From AC-32 sp963765785 (GTDB taxonomy: Bacteria > Actinomycetota > Thermoleophilia > Gaiellales > Gaiellaceae), in assembly GCA_963765785.1 (NCBI GenBank), contig CAVXXW010000018.1, positions 1 through 64,000 on the forward strand: 64,000 nt of DNA, read 5' to 3'. The notes below the pieces were generated by a model. The model was not told the DNA's origin and did no database searches. It saw only the letters and a program-made list of their open reading frames with translations. Numbering within the stretch: position 1 is the stretch's first letter; every line of letters starts with the position of its first letter. This document shows positions 10,935 through 19,564 of the stretch, one piece after another. A program made the position numbers and the translations under genes.

Positions 10935-11629
10935 AGATCGTCCAGATCGACGAGCAGATCCGCGGCAGCGATTCGTTTGGCGAGCTACGGCGCGCCTGGC
11001 CGGAGATCGTCTTCCACGATGAGATCTCCAACGCGAACTGGGGCCGGCTCTACGAGGAGCGGCCCGAGTTCCAGTTCGCGCTCGTCGACGGCGACCGCGT
11101 GCTCGCGGAAGGGAACTCGATCCCCATCGCCGGCATGCCGGCGGGCTGGCGAGACGCGCTCCGCGACGGCTTCGACGAGGCCGAGCCGGACCGTCTGTGC
11201 GCGATCGCCATCCTGATCGACCCGGACGCGCACGGCCGCGGCCTTTCGAAGCTGATGCTCGAGCACATGCGCGGGCTCGCCGCCGTGCGGGGCTGGGAGC
11301 TCGTCGCGCCGGTGCGCCCGACGTTGAAGCACCGCTACCCGCTGACGCCGATCGAGCGGTACATGCACTGGCGGCGCGACGACGGCCAGCTCTTCGACCC
11401 GTGGCTGCGCTCGCACGAGCGGGTCGGCGCCGAGCTCGTCGGCGTCGCGCACGACTCGCTGGTCTCGGAGGGGACGGTCGCCGAGCTCGAGCAGTGGTGC
11501 GGGCTGGCGTTCCCGGAGAGCGGCTGCTACGTGGTCGAAGGCGCGCTCGTCCCGGTTGAGATCGACCTCGAGGCCGACCGTGGCACCTACCGCGAGCCGA
11601 ACGTCTGGATGCGTCACCCGTCGCGCTAA
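10931..11629 (+). CDS. GNAT-like N-acetyltransferase
   Basis: A 232-residue protein whose central segment reads as a GNAT core: CAIAILIDPDAHGRGLSK contains a strand and a pyrophosphate-binding loop of the R/Q-x-x-G-x-G/A type. The remaining parts are family-specific, with several Trp residues. The GTG start at 10931 overlaps the ispF stop. It is last in the ispD-ispF run and followed by about 55 bases of spacer. The acceptor substrate is unknown. Confidence 0.72.
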   Translation: MKIVQIDEQIRGSDSFGELRRAWPEIVFHDEISNANWGRLYEERPEFQFALVDGDRVLAEGNSIPIAGMPAGWRDALRDGFDEAEPDRLCAIAILIDPDAHGRGLSKLMLEHMRGLAAVRGWELVAPVRPTLKHRYPLTPIERYMHWRRDDGQLFDPWLRSHERVGAELVGVAHDSLVSEGTVAELEQWCGLAFPESGCYVVEGALVPVEIDLEADRGTYREPNVWMRHPSR

Positions 11630-11685
11630 GAACCGAAGCGCCCGACCTTTCGTACTCCAGGGCGGAAACCCGTGAGAGGAGGGTC

Positions 11686-12189
11686 ATGAGCTTCACGAAG
11701 AAGGCAGCTCTCGCCGCCGTGCTCGTGGCGGCTGTGGTGTTCGTCGCCGCCGCGGCAGCCGACCATGGCGGAGATCGCGGGCGTGGCGAGCATCACGGCC
11801 ATCGCGCGCTCCTGGACCAGCGGCTCGTCGGCAGCATCCTCAGCGATCCGCCGATCCACGGCGTCGTCCGCGGCGGCCTCCCGTGGCAGGGCGGCGGCGA
11901 GGCGAGCCTCAGCCGGAAGGGCCGGTTCGAGGCGACGATCCGAGGCCTGGTCATCCCGACCATGGGCAACCCGGGCCCGGTGACGACGATCACGATCTCG
12001 CTCTACTGCGCGCCGGATTCGAGCCCCACGGCGGCGTTCTCGACCGACCCGGTGCCGCTCTCATCGCACGGCAACGCTCGCGTGCGGCAGCACGTGACGC
12101 TGCCCGCGCGATGCCTGGCGCCGGTGTTGCTGGTTCACCCGAACGGCGGCGCGACGGCGTACATCGCCGCCACCGGCTTCACGAGCTAA
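11686..12189 (+). CDS. Secreted protein of unknown function
   Basis: Residues 1-25 are a clear Sec signal peptide: basic MSFTKK, a long Ala/Val core and an AAAAAD cleavage region. The mature part (about 140 aa) begins His-rich (HHGHR) and then looks all-beta. It has two cysteines, CAPDSS and RCLAP, that could form a disulfide. A strong AGGAGG lies before the ATG. The last four bases overlap the convergent mutY. No family is recognised. Confidence 0.8.
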   Translation: MSFTKKAALAAVLVAAVVFVAAAAADHGGDRGRGEHHGHRALLDQRLVGSILSDPPIHGVVRGGLPWQGGGEASLSRKGRFEATIRGLVIPTMGNPGPVTTITISLYCAPDSSPTAAFSTDPVPLSSHGNARVRQHVTLPARCLAPVLLVHPNGGATAYIAATGFTS

Positions 12190-12905
12190 CTGGAGGGGAG
12201 ACTGACGAGCTCGTCCTCGACGAGGACGAGCTCGTCCCGTTCGAGTGAGCGCACGGCGTCGGCGTCCAGCGATGCGAGCGGGCGCGGGCTCTCGACCACC
12301 TGCCGCAGGGTCCGCGCCCGTCGCTGCCGGAACGAGCCCTCGAAGCGGCTTTGCTTGCGCACCGGCTCGAAGCGCCGGCCGCGCGACGGGCATGCGCCGG
12401 CGAGCGGGCATGCCTCACAGCGCGGGACACGGGCGATGCAGACCGTCGCGCCGAGGTCCATCAGCGCCTGTGCACAGGTGTGGTCGAACGCCTCGCCCGT
12501 GCGCTCCCGAACACGTCTCACGTTCACGTCGACCGGCGTGACCTCGAGCCCGAGCGCGAAGCAGCCGACCGCGGCTGCCGTGTACGGGCCGACCCCGGGC
12601 AGCTCGGTCAGGTCCTCCGGCCAGCCGCGCTCGGCGACGACCCGCGCCGCGCGCTGCAGGATCACCGCGCGCCGGTTGTAGCCGAGCCCCTGCCACTCGC
12701 GGATCACGTCCGCCGTCGGAGCTGCAGCCAGCGCCTCGGGCGTCGGCCAGCGCTCCAGCCAGGCGAGCCAGCGCGGCGCGACCCGCGCGGCCTGCGTCTG
12801 CTGGAGCATCACCTCCGAGACGAGAATCGCGTACGGGTTGCGCGTCCTCCGCCAAGGCAGGTCGCGGCCGTGCTCGGCGTACCAGGCCAGCAGCAGCTCT
12901 CGCAC
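12186..12905 (-). CDS. mutY: A/G-specific adenine glycosylase (short MutY)
   Basis: Removes adenine mispaired with 8-oxoguanine. The catalytic Glu lies in ILVSEVMLQQTQ, the helix-hairpin-helix is LPGVGPYTAAAV and the catalytic Asp is in VDVNVRRV. The [4Fe-4S] cluster is intact as C-X6-C-X2-C-X5-C around CEACPLAGAC. At 239 aa it lacks the C-terminal NUDIX-like domain that reads 8-oxoG in E. coli MutY (350 aa); only a short acidic tail remains. The start is GTG 12905. It overlaps the convergent secreted-protein gene by four bases. Confidence 0.93.
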   Translation of the reverse strand: MRELLLAWYAEHGRDLPWRRTRNPYAILVSEVMLQQTQAARVAPRWLAWLERWPTPEALAAAPTADVIREWQGLGYNRRAVILQRAARVVAERGWPEDLTELPGVGPYTAAAVGCFALGLEVTPVDVNVRRVRERTGEAFDHTCAQALMDLGATVCIARVPRCEACPLAGACPSRGRRFEPVRKQSRFEGSFRQRRARTLRQVVESPRPLASLDADAVRSLERDELVLVEDELVSLPSS

Positions 12906-12914
12906 CGGGCGAGC

Positions 12915-14342
12915 TTAGCCGTCGACCAGGAGGCCGTTCAGCGGCCCGAGCACGCCCTTCGTGCGGCGCGAGATCCGCGGCAGGAGGCGGAGCTTCTGCG
13001 TCCCGTACCCGTCGCGCTTCGCCCGCTCGTGCTGCTCCTCGGCCAGCGGCCGCCAGCGCTCGTCGACGATCTGCGCCGGGTCGCCTGCGAGCTCTGCCGG
13101 CTCGCATTCGAGGTGCTCGGCCCAGAGGCGCAACCGCGTCTGCCGCGCGAGCTCCGGGTCGTGCGTGACGACGTTCATCTCGGTGTCGTTGAAGAGCGAG
13201 TGCTCGTTGAGGTTGGCGGAGCCGATCGTCAGCCAGCGGTCGTCGACGGTCCCGATCTTGGCGTGGACGTAGACCGGCTTGCCGCCCGGCCCCGGCTGCC
13301 AGAGCGTGCACGCGAGGAAGCGGCCGGCGCCGTCGTCGGCGTCGATCAGGACGCCGAGCTGCCCGCGCGTGTCCTCCTGGCCGTTCTTCGCCTTGGCCGG
13401 GAGCAGGACGACGAGGCGGAAGTCGTCGCTCGGCGGGTTGCGCAGCTTGTCCGCGAGCACGTGCACGAGCTCCGGCGACCAGAGGAACTGGCTCTCGAGG
13501 TAGATCAGCTTCTCGGCCGAGCGCAGGGCACGGAGGTAGCTCTCTAGGATCGTGAAGTCGCCGTGGGGGAGCCGGTCGTAGACTCCGTTCGGCACCGTGC
13601 GGACGACCTGGAGCTCGACGTCTCCGCGCTCGGCCGGCTGACCTCCGGCCAGCTCCTCGCCTGTCACCTCGGCCCAGCGCATCGCGAAGTGGGACGCCAC
13701 GTCCGCTACGGCCGGGCCCTCGAGGCGCGAGGCCGCGTCGTGCCAGCCGAGCTCGCCGCGAGCCGGATGGGCGGAGTCGTCGCGGCGGTCGCCGCCGAGC
13801 AGGCTGAAGTCGATGCCGCCGACGAAGGCCACCTCGCCGTCGACGATCGCGAGCTTCTCGTGGTGGCAGTGCATGGGCCGCTCGTGGGCGTCGAGCTCGT
13901 GCCGGATGCGCGTGCCCCGCGAGAGCCGCTCGCGCCCCTCGCGCACCTCGCCACGGGCCGGGTGAAAGAGCGGGAGCGGCGCGCCGGCCCACTGCAAGAC
14001 GCGCATGTCGACGCGCTCCGCCGTCTCCGCGAGGAGCTCCCGGAGGGTCGTGTCCTCCAGCGCCATGTCCGGCGTGAAGTGCCAGCCCGCGAGGTGGACG
14101 TGCGAGCGGGCGCCGCGGATCGCTTCGACTAGCCTCGGGAACGCCGAGTCGCCGTCCACGTGCAACTCGATCCGGTTGCCGGTTCGAGGAGGCGGCTTGG
14201 CGGCCCAGCCGCCGGCCGGGGCGTCCAGCGCCGCGAGCCGGCCGACCTGTCGCAGGCGCCGCCGGTGGTGCCAGACGATGGCCCGTTCGAGCCGGTCGCC
14301 GACCGCCTGGTCGAGTCGTTCCAGGTCCACGGCGTTTCCCAT
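12915..14342 (-). CDS. Phospholipase D/cardiolipin synthase-like protein
   Basis: Two HKD catalytic motifs of the phospholipase D superfamily are present: HHEKLAIVDGEVAFVGG and HAKIGTVDDRWLTIGS followed by NLNEHS. The second is typical of cardiolipin synthases and phosphatidyltransferases. There is no transmembrane N-terminus, so it is a soluble or peripheral enzyme rather than a classical ClsA. Length is about 475 aa from ATG 14342; longer upstream frames antisense to the next gene are not supported. It lies 9 bases behind mutY in the same direction. The gene is divergent from the hydrolase at 14,367. Confidence 0.87.
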   Translation of the reverse strand: MGNAVDLERLDQAVGDRLERAIVWHHRRRLRQVGRLAALDAPAGGWAAKPPPRTGNRIELHVDGDSAFPRLVEAIRGARSHVHLAGWHFTPDMALEDTTLRELLAETAERVDMRVLQWAGAPLPLFHPARGEVREGRERLSRGTRIRHELDAHERPMHCHHEKLAIVDGEVAFVGGIDFSLLGGDRRDDSAHPARGELGWHDAASRLEGPAVADVASHFAMRWAEVTGEELAGGQPAERGDVELQVVRTVPNGVYDRLPHGDFTILESYLRALRSAEKLIYLESQFLWSPELVHVLADKLRNPPSDDFRLVVLLPAKAKNGQEDTRGQLGVLIDADDGAGRFLACTLWQPGPGGKPVYVHAKIGTVDDRWLTIGSANLNEHSLFNDTEMNVVTHDPELARQTRLRLWAEHLECEPAELAGDPAQIVDERWRPLAEEQHERAKRDGYGTQKLRLLPRISRRTKGVLGPLNGLLVDG

Positions 14343-14366
14343 ACCCGCTCGGTAGGCTCCTCGCAC

Positions 14367-15119
14367 ATGTGCTTCGACCTCGACTCCGCGCCGCCGATCC
14401 AGGTCATCGCCGGTGCGGCGGTCTCCCACGACGAGCTCGTGCTCGAGGCGGGCGACGGGAACCGCTTCGCGGCCTTTCTCGCGACGCCCGAGGACCCGGC
14501 GGAAACGGGCGTGGTGATCCTGCCGGACGTGCGCGGGCTCTACCGCTTTTATGAGGAGCTGGCGCTCCGCTTCGCCGAGCGCGGCTACGCGGCCCTCGCG
14601 TTCGACTACTTCGGCCGCACGGCCGGCGTCGAGAAGCGCGGCGACGACTTCGAGTACCGGCCCCATGTGGAGGCCGTGACTCCCGAGCAGATCCAGCTCG
14701 ACGTGCGCGCGGCGGTCGAGCACCTGCGCTCCCTCGGCGTGCTGAACGTCTTCACGGTCGGCTTCTGCATGGGCGGCCGGCAATCGTGGCTCGGCGCCGC
14801 CTCGGGCCACGGGCTCGCGGGCGCAGTCGGCTTCTACGGGAGACCCGGCCTTTCGCAGGATGGCGCGCCCGGGCCCGCGCAGCTCGCTTCGCAGGTCGAG
14901 GCGCCCATCCTCGCGCTCCAGGCGGGCGCGGACCAGAACATCACCGCCGACCAGAACGAGGCCTTCGAGCAGGCGCTGTCCGACGCAGGCGTCGAGCACG
15001 AGCTCGTCGTGTACGAAGGAGCGCCGCACAGCTTCTTCGACCGCAAGCAGCAGGAGTTCGCGGCCGCCTCCGACGACGCCTGGCACCGCACGCTCGACTT
15101 CATCGCCCGGCACGCGTGA
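14367..15119 (+). CDS. Dienelactone hydrolase family protein
   Basis: An alpha/beta hydrolase with the DLH catalytic triad: the nucleophile Cys in GFCMGG near residue 133, Asp in QAGADQNI, and His in EGAPHSFFD. Length 250 aa is normal. The ATG at 14367 opens MCFDLDSAPP, a lead seen in actinobacterial members. Its stop overlaps the next start. Members act on dienelactone or other cyclic esters; the natural substrate here is unknown. Confidence 0.92.
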   Translation: MCFDLDSAPPIQVIAGAAVSHDELVLEAGDGNRFAAFLATPEDPAETGVVILPDVRGLYRFYEELALRFAERGYAALAFDYFGRTAGVEKRGDDFEYRPHVEAVTPEQIQLDVRAAVEHLRSLGVLNVFTVGFCMGGRQSWLGAASGHGLAGAVGFYGRPGLSQDGAPGPAQLASQVEAPILALQAGADQNITADQNEAFEQALSDAGVEHELVVYEGAPHSFFDRKQQEFAAASDDAWHRTLDFIARHA

Positions 15120-15580
15120 TCCGCGAGGCCCGGCCGGACGAGGCGGCGACGCTCGCGGCGATCCAACGCGACGCGTCGCTCGCGGCGCTCGCCCACATCT
15201 TTCCGCCGGAGCAATACGCATACCCGATCGACGAAGTCACCGAACGCTGGCAGGAGGCGTTGGCGGACGAGGACGTCGCGGTCTTCGTGGCCGACGAGGA
15301 CGGCGCGGCCGTAGGAGTCGCCGGTGCGCGCGCGGAGTGGTTGGACGGGCTGTACGTCATGCCCGAGTGGTGGAGTCGCGGCGTGGGGCGCGCGCTGCAC
15401 GATCACGTCCTCGGCCGGCTCCGCGCCGGCGGCTCGGAGCAGTGCCATCTGTGGGTGCTCGAGCACAACGACCGGGCGCGGCGCTTCTACGAGCGGCTCG
15501 GCTGGCACGAGGACGGGACGAGCCGCGTCGTCCCGTTCCCGCCGAACCCGATCGACCTCGGCTACTCGATCGCTCTCTAG
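15116..15580 (+). CDS. GNAT family N-acetyltransferase
   Basis: A compact 154-residue GNAT protein: beta-strand LDGLYVMPEWWSRGVGRAL carries the R/Q-x-x-G-x-G acetyl-CoA loop, and NDRARRFYERLGW is the conserved C-terminal helix and strand. The GTG start at 15116 overlaps the DLH stop, so the pair is one transcription unit. It ends four bases into the convergent XRE regulator. Confidence 0.93.
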   Translation: MIREARPDEAATLAAIQRDASLAALAHIFPPEQYAYPIDEVTERWQEALADEDVAVFVADEDGAAVGVAGARAEWLDGLYVMPEWWSRGVGRALHDHVLGRLRAGGSEQCHLWVLEHNDRARRFYERLGWHEDGTSRVVPFPPNPIDLGYSIAL

Positions 15581-16149
15581 ACCGAATACGGGTTTGGCAG
15601 CGCCGTCCAGAGCACGACGGCCTCCTCCGTCTTGGACGGGTTGCGCCAGGTGTGCGGGTCGCGCGGCGAGTAGGTGAGCGTGTCGCCCTCCGCGAGCTCG
15701 TGCACCTCGTCGCGCACCCGCAGCTCGAGCGACCCGCGGAGGACGTAGACGAGCTCGACGTCGGCCGGGAGCGTGTAGAGCTCCTCGCCGGCGCTGCCGC
15801 CGGGCGGGATGTGAGACTCGGTCACGTGGAAGCGCCGCTCGTTGCCGGAGCTGAGCAGGAGGTGCTCGGCATTGCCCATCGCGAGCGACCGGCGCGCCTG
15901 CTCCTCGCGGCGGATCAGCGTCCCGCCCGGCACGTCGTCGATCAGGTCGCCGACGCGGAGGCCGAGCGCCGCGCAGATGCGGTAGAGCGACGAGAGCGAG
16001 GCAGAGGTGAGGTCGCGCTCGAGCTGGCTGATGAAGCCGGTCGTCAGTCCGGTGCGCTCCGCGACCTCGGCCATCGTCAGTCCGCGCTCGAGCCGGCGCG
16101 CCCGCAGCCGCGCGCCGATCCTGATCTCACGGGTGCCGATCGCACTCAT
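15577..16149 (-). CDS. XRE-family regulator with C-terminal cupin domain
   Basis: Residues 10-65 form a helix-turn-helix (LTMAEVAERTGLTTGFISQL) and residues 110-185 a cupin (LVYVLRGSLELRV and PHTWRN). This is the common HTH-cupin repressor type in which the cupin senses a small ligand. Length 190 aa is typical. It is divergent from the S41 peptidase with 49 bases between, and convergent with the acetyltransferase. It may regulate itself and the peptidase gene from that spacer. Confidence 0.93.
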   Translation of the reverse strand: MSAIGTREIRIGARLRARRLERGLTMAEVAERTGLTTGFISQLERDLTSASLSSLYRICAALGLRVGDLIDDVPGGTLIRREEQARRSLAMGNAEHLLLSSGNERRFHVTESHIPPGGSAGEELYTLPADVELVYVLRGSLELRVRDEVHELAEGDTLTYSPRDPHTWRNPSKTEEAVVLWTALPNPYSV

Positions 16150-16198
16150 CGTCGTTTAAGTCTAGGCACAACGATTTTAGTAGTGCTAAATTCTCGCC
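16150..16198. promoter_or_regulatory. Divergent AT-rich promoter/operator spacer
   Basis: This 49-base spacer between the XRE-cupin gene and the S41 peptidase gene is unusually AT-rich for the window. It holds imperfect dyads, for example AGGCAC near 16163 against GTGCTAA near 16185, and TTAG/CTAA around 16179-16191. Either promoter could be controlled here. The exact elements are not resolved by eye. Confidence 0.4.
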
Positions 16199-17467
16199 AT
16201 GCGACGGAGCTTGCTCGTGATTCTGGCAGCGGCGGTTGCCGTCGCGGGCGGGGCGAGCGGCCGGGCCCGACCTGCGTCGTCCACCGCAGGAGACGACGTG
16301 CGCCTGGAGCTGGAGCGGATCCGCGCCGTTCACCCCGACCCGTTCCACGCGACGCCTGAGCCCGTCTTCCAGGCCGCGGCCGACCAGCTCGCCGCCCGCG
16401 CCGACGGCCTGTCGCGCGACCAGCTGCTCGTCGAGCTGATGCGCTTCACGAACCTGCTCGGCGAGCGCGACGGCCACTCGGGCATCTTCCCACTGGACAC
16501 GGCGCACGCCCGCGTGCTCCACCTCTTCCCGCTCTACCTCTACGACTTCAGCGACGGACTGTTCGTGGTCGCCGCTCCCGGACATCCGGCGCTGGTCGGC
16601 TCGAAGCTGCTCGCGATCGACGGCATCGACGAGGCGACGCTCAAGCAGCAGGTGTGGCCGCTCGTGCCGCGCGACAACGACTCGACGCGCGAGGACCGCT
16701 TCATGAGCTTCATGCTGACGGCGGAGGTGCTGCACGGCCTCGGCCTACGCCAAGGCACCGGGCCGGCCGCGTTCACGCTGCAGAAGCCGGGCGCGGCCGC
16801 GCGCGTGGTCACGCTCGCGCCGATCACCGCCCGCACGTACCTGCGTCTGATGCATCCGCTCTTTCCGTCCTTCGTCTACGCGCTGCCGAAGCGGCCGAAG
16901 CCGCTCTACCTACGCAAGCGCGGCGAGGACCACTACGTGACGACGATCGACCGCGGCCGCGTGGTGTTCGTCGGTTACAACCAGACGCTCGGCTCGACCG
17001 CCACGAATGCGCAGCAGGTCTTGCGGCTGGCGAAGAAACGGAAGGTGCGGCGGGTCGTCGTCGACGTTCGCCTCAACCCCGGCGGCGACAACCACACCTA
17101 CGCCGCGCTGCTGCAGGCGCTGCGCTCGCGCTGGGTCAACCGGCCGGGTCGGCTCGTGGTGCTGATCTCCCGCAGCACCTTTTCGGCCGCCGAGAACTTC
17201 ATCGCCGACCTCGAGCGGCGCACGAAGGCCGTTTTCGTCGGCGAGGACTCGGGCGGCAGCCCGAACCTCTACGGCGACGTGACGGCGGTCGAGCTCCCCA
17301 CTGCGGGTGTCAGCGTGAACATCGCGACGCAGTACTGGCAGAAGAGCACGGCCGACGATCCGCGGGTCACGATCGAGCCCGACGTCTCGGTGCCGCTCAG
17401 CTCGAAGGCGTTCTTCCGCGGCGGCGACCCCGTCCTCGCCGCGGCGCTGGCCTACCGCGCGCGCTAG
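16199..17467 (+). CDS. Exported S41-family peptidase-like protein
   Basis: A signal peptide (MRRSLLVILAAAVAVAGG) precedes a 400-residue domain of the C-terminal processing protease (S41) fold. The nucleophile region is RSTFSAAENF near residue 325, followed by VGEDSGGSPNLYGD, both typical of S41. A true PDZ is not obvious; residues 110-150 may be a reduced version. The start is ATG 16199. The gene is divergent from the XRE-cupin gene. The stop overlaps the convergent haem membrane gene by four bases. Confidence 0.87.
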   Translation: MRRSLLVILAAAVAVAGGASGRARPASSTAGDDVRLELERIRAVHPDPFHATPEPVFQAAADQLAARADGLSRDQLLVELMRFTNLLGERDGHSGIFPLDTAHARVLHLFPLYLYDFSDGLFVVAAPGHPALVGSKLLAIDGIDEATLKQQVWPLVPRDNDSTREDRFMSFMLTAEVLHGLGLRQGTGPAAFTLQKPGAAARVVTLAPITARTYLRLMHPLFPSFVYALPKRPKPLYLRKRGEDHYVTTIDRGRVVFVGYNQTLGSTATNAQQVLRLAKKRKVRRVVVDVRLNPGGDNHTYAALLQALRSRWVNRPGRLVVLISRSTFSAAENFIADLERRTKAVFVGEDSGGSPNLYGDVTAVELPTAGVSVNIATQYWQKSTADDPRVTIEPDVSVPLSSKAFFRGGDPVLAAALAYRAR

Positions 17468-18024
17468 GCGGGCGCGGCGGCCACAGGACGGGGCGTCCGC
17501 GGCAGCAGGATCCGCGCGAGACCGAGCCAGATCACCGGGCCCGCCGAGAGCGCGACGAGGATCGGCCCGCCGAGGCCCTTCAGGTCCGTTCCGACCATGA
17601 GTGCGTGGCCGAGGAAGAGCCCGAAGGCTGCAAAGCTCGCGTAGTGCAGCGACCGCCAGGCGCGGTGACCGAGCCACTTCTTCGCCCGGAAGGAGAGGGC
17701 GAGCGCCAGCGCCAGCCAGCCGCCGACCACGCCCGCCGCGACGCCGACCGGCTTCCACGGCGCCGCGAACGGCACGAGCACCGCCGGCAGGCCGAAGTGC
17801 AGGACCGGGTCGGCCAAGACCGCGAGCATGTGCAGGCCGACCATGGAAAGCGCGGTCCAGACGAGCGTCCGGTGCCAGCCGAAGAGAGCCTTCTGCCGCC
17901 GCGGCCCGAGCAGGCGCGTGCTCATCGCGAGTCCGAGCCACATCGAGAGCGTGAGGAGCCCGAAGGCGACGAGCCCGGAGGCGCGTGCCACGTACCAGGC
18001 GAGCGGGACGCCGTGCGTGATCAT
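17464..18024 (-). CDS. Ferric-reductase-like transmembrane haem protein
   Basis: About six membrane helices and paired histidines on neighbouring helices (FGWHRTLVWTAL, VGLHMLAVL, HRAWRSLHYA, FLGHALMV) match the ferric reductase-like/YedZ (MsrQ) core that holds two b haems across the membrane. Length 186 aa is that of the membrane core alone; no flavin or NAD domain is fused. It is the last gene of a three-gene operon in which each start overlaps the previous stop as TGATG. The electron donor and acceptor are unknown. Confidence 0.85.
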   Translation of the reverse strand: MITHGVPLAWYVARASGLVAFGLLTLSMWLGLAMSTRLLGPRRQKALFGWHRTLVWTALSMVGLHMLAVLADPVLHFGLPAVLVPFAAPWKPVGVAAGVVGGWLALALALSFRAKKWLGHRAWRSLHYASFAAFGLFLGHALMVGTDLKGLGGPILVALSAGPVIWLGLARILLPRTPRPVAAAPA

Positions 18025-18233
18025 CAGCCGCCCGCCGGTGGCGCCGAGGTGTGAGTGGTGGTATGCGCGGCGACTGCGCCCGGCAGCACGACCGCGTGAC
18101 CCTTCTTGCCGTTGATGACGACGACCGTCGCGCCGCTCGAAGGCGGCTGTACGGGCGGGTGCGACCAGGCCAGCACTGCCACGATCGCGAGCAGCGCCCA
18201 GACGGAGGCGACGGCGGCCCAGATTCTGCGCAT
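18024..18233 (-). CDS. Small single-span membrane protein with His/Thr tail
   Basis: A 69-residue protein: one membrane helix (residues about 4-23), a short linker, a beta-like stretch ATVVVINGKKGHAVVL and a tail rich in His and Thr. It overlaps genes on both sides by TGATG, so it is strictly co-translated with the haem membrane protein. No family is recognised. The orientation suggests the tail lies outside the cell. Confidence 0.7.
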   Translation of the reverse strand: MRRIWAAVASVWALLAIVAVLAWSHPPVQPPSSGATVVVINGKKGHAVVLPGAVAAHTTTHTSAPPAGG

Positions 18234-18430
18234 CAGTCCGACTCCTCCTGGGGAGGGGCAGGCGCCGGGGCCGCAGGCTGCACCAGGTGCACGACCGGCG
18301 CCTGCCGATGTGCGGGCGCCGAGTGCCGTAGGCCGGTCACGGCGGCGCCCCCGGTGATGACGGTCAGCGCGAGCGCGGCCGCGAGGGCGAAGGCCTGGCG
18401 TCGGCTCGGGGGATCGGGGCTGCCGTTCAT
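18233..18430 (-). CDS. Small single-span membrane protein with Pro/Ala-rich tail
   Basis: First gene of the operon. A 65-residue protein with a positively charged lead, one membrane helix (residues about 13-33) and an extracytoplasmic-looking tail with several His residues followed by a Pro/Ala run and an acidic end. Its stop overlaps the next start. It may be a partner of the haem protein; the function is unknown. Confidence 0.68.
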   Translation of the reverse strand: MNGSPDPPSRRQAFALAAALALTVITGGAAVTGLRHSAPAHRQAPVVHLVQPAAPAPAPPQEESD

Positions 18431-18540
18431 CTCGTCTCTTGTTCTAGCGCGCGCGTAGTTACGCGGAGGCGAGCGCTGCTACAGGTCTCGGTTCGGATTC
18501 GGGAAAGGTTCGGCAAAGAGCCCGGTGTAGGTTTTCGGGC

Positions 18541-19522
18541 GTGGCCAGGACGCGCTTCGCTCCGAGCCCGACCGGCTCGCTCCACGTCGGCAACGCGCTC
18601 AGCGCCGTGGCCGCGCGCTCGCTCGGCGACTGGCTGCTGCTCCGCATCGACGACACGGATCCGGCGCGCAACCTGCCCGGCGGGGAGGACGAGCTGCTGC
18701 GCGATCTCGAATGGCTCGAGCTCGACGTGGGACGAAGGGCCGGTGCGCCAGAGCGAGCGGCGCGAGCGGCACCTCGAGGCAGCGGCGCAGCTCGGCGACC
18801 GCTTCGACGGTGTCACGCTCGTCCGCGAGGACGGGACGCCGACCTACCACCTCGCGAGCGTCGTCGACGACATCGACTTCGGCATCGACTTGATCGTTCG
18901 CGGGAGCGACCACCGGCCGAACGAGACGCTGCACCGCCGGTTGTTCGAGGCGCTCGGGGCGACGCCGCCCGAGTTCGTCCACCACGGCCTGATCCTCGGC
19001 GAGGACGGCAAGAAGCTCTCGAAGCGCGCGCCCGGCGCGACGGTGGGACAGCTCCGTGAGGCCGGGATCCCGGCCGAGGCCGTCCGGCGCTACCTCGAGG
19101 AGCTGGGCGTGCCGAAGCACGACGTCCACTACGACCTGTCGCGGATCCGCCGCCTCGCGATCGAGGCGATCGGGTCGCTCTCCGACGAGGAGCTGGCCGA
19201 GCGCGTCGGCGCCCCGGTCGCTCTCGTGCCGGCGCTGCGCGGGGCGCGCGACCTGAACGAGGCGCGCGACTACGCGACGGCGATCCTCGACCCGGTGCCC
19301 GTCGCCGTCGACGCGCCCGAGACGCTCGAGCGTTTCCGCGAGCTGCTCGACCGCGCGAACGGCGGCGCCGACCCCAAGGAGCTCGTCCGCGAGCTGAAGG
19401 CGGTCGGCGGCGACCTGCGCGCGCTGCGGCTCGCGCTGACGGGGCGCGAGCGCGGGCCCGAGCTGTGGACGGTGCTGGCGGCGCTTCCCCGAGAGGAGCT
19501 CCTGCGGAGGACGGATCGGTGA
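18541..19522 (+). pseudogene. Compact glutamyl-tRNA synthetase-like gene, broken by one inserted base
   Basis: The first frame reads TRFAPSPTGSLHVGNAL (the HIGH region) and LLLRIDDTD, then stops making sense after LELD. The second frame resumes with EGPVRQSERRERH, PTYHLASVVDD and the KMSKS-like GKKLSKR. Removing one G near 18727 restores LDWDEGPVRQS, a hallmark of GluRS, and gives one frame of 326 aa. Even repaired, the protein is short. About 80 residues of the usual zinc/acceptor-binding insertion between RQSE and PTY are missing, and the anticodon-binding part is reduced. It holds the gltX position of the Bacillus-type cluster. The inserted base may be a sequence error. Confidence 0.8.
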
Positions 19523-19564
19523 CACGATTCGCGCCGACCGTCCACGGACGAAAAGACTTCACCG

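Noticed and set aside
12351..13547. 398-codon plus-strand frame over mutY and the phospholipase gene
   Set aside because: It is the complement of two genes with intact catalytic motifs; its Arg/Ala/Asp/Leu-rich sequence has no domain.
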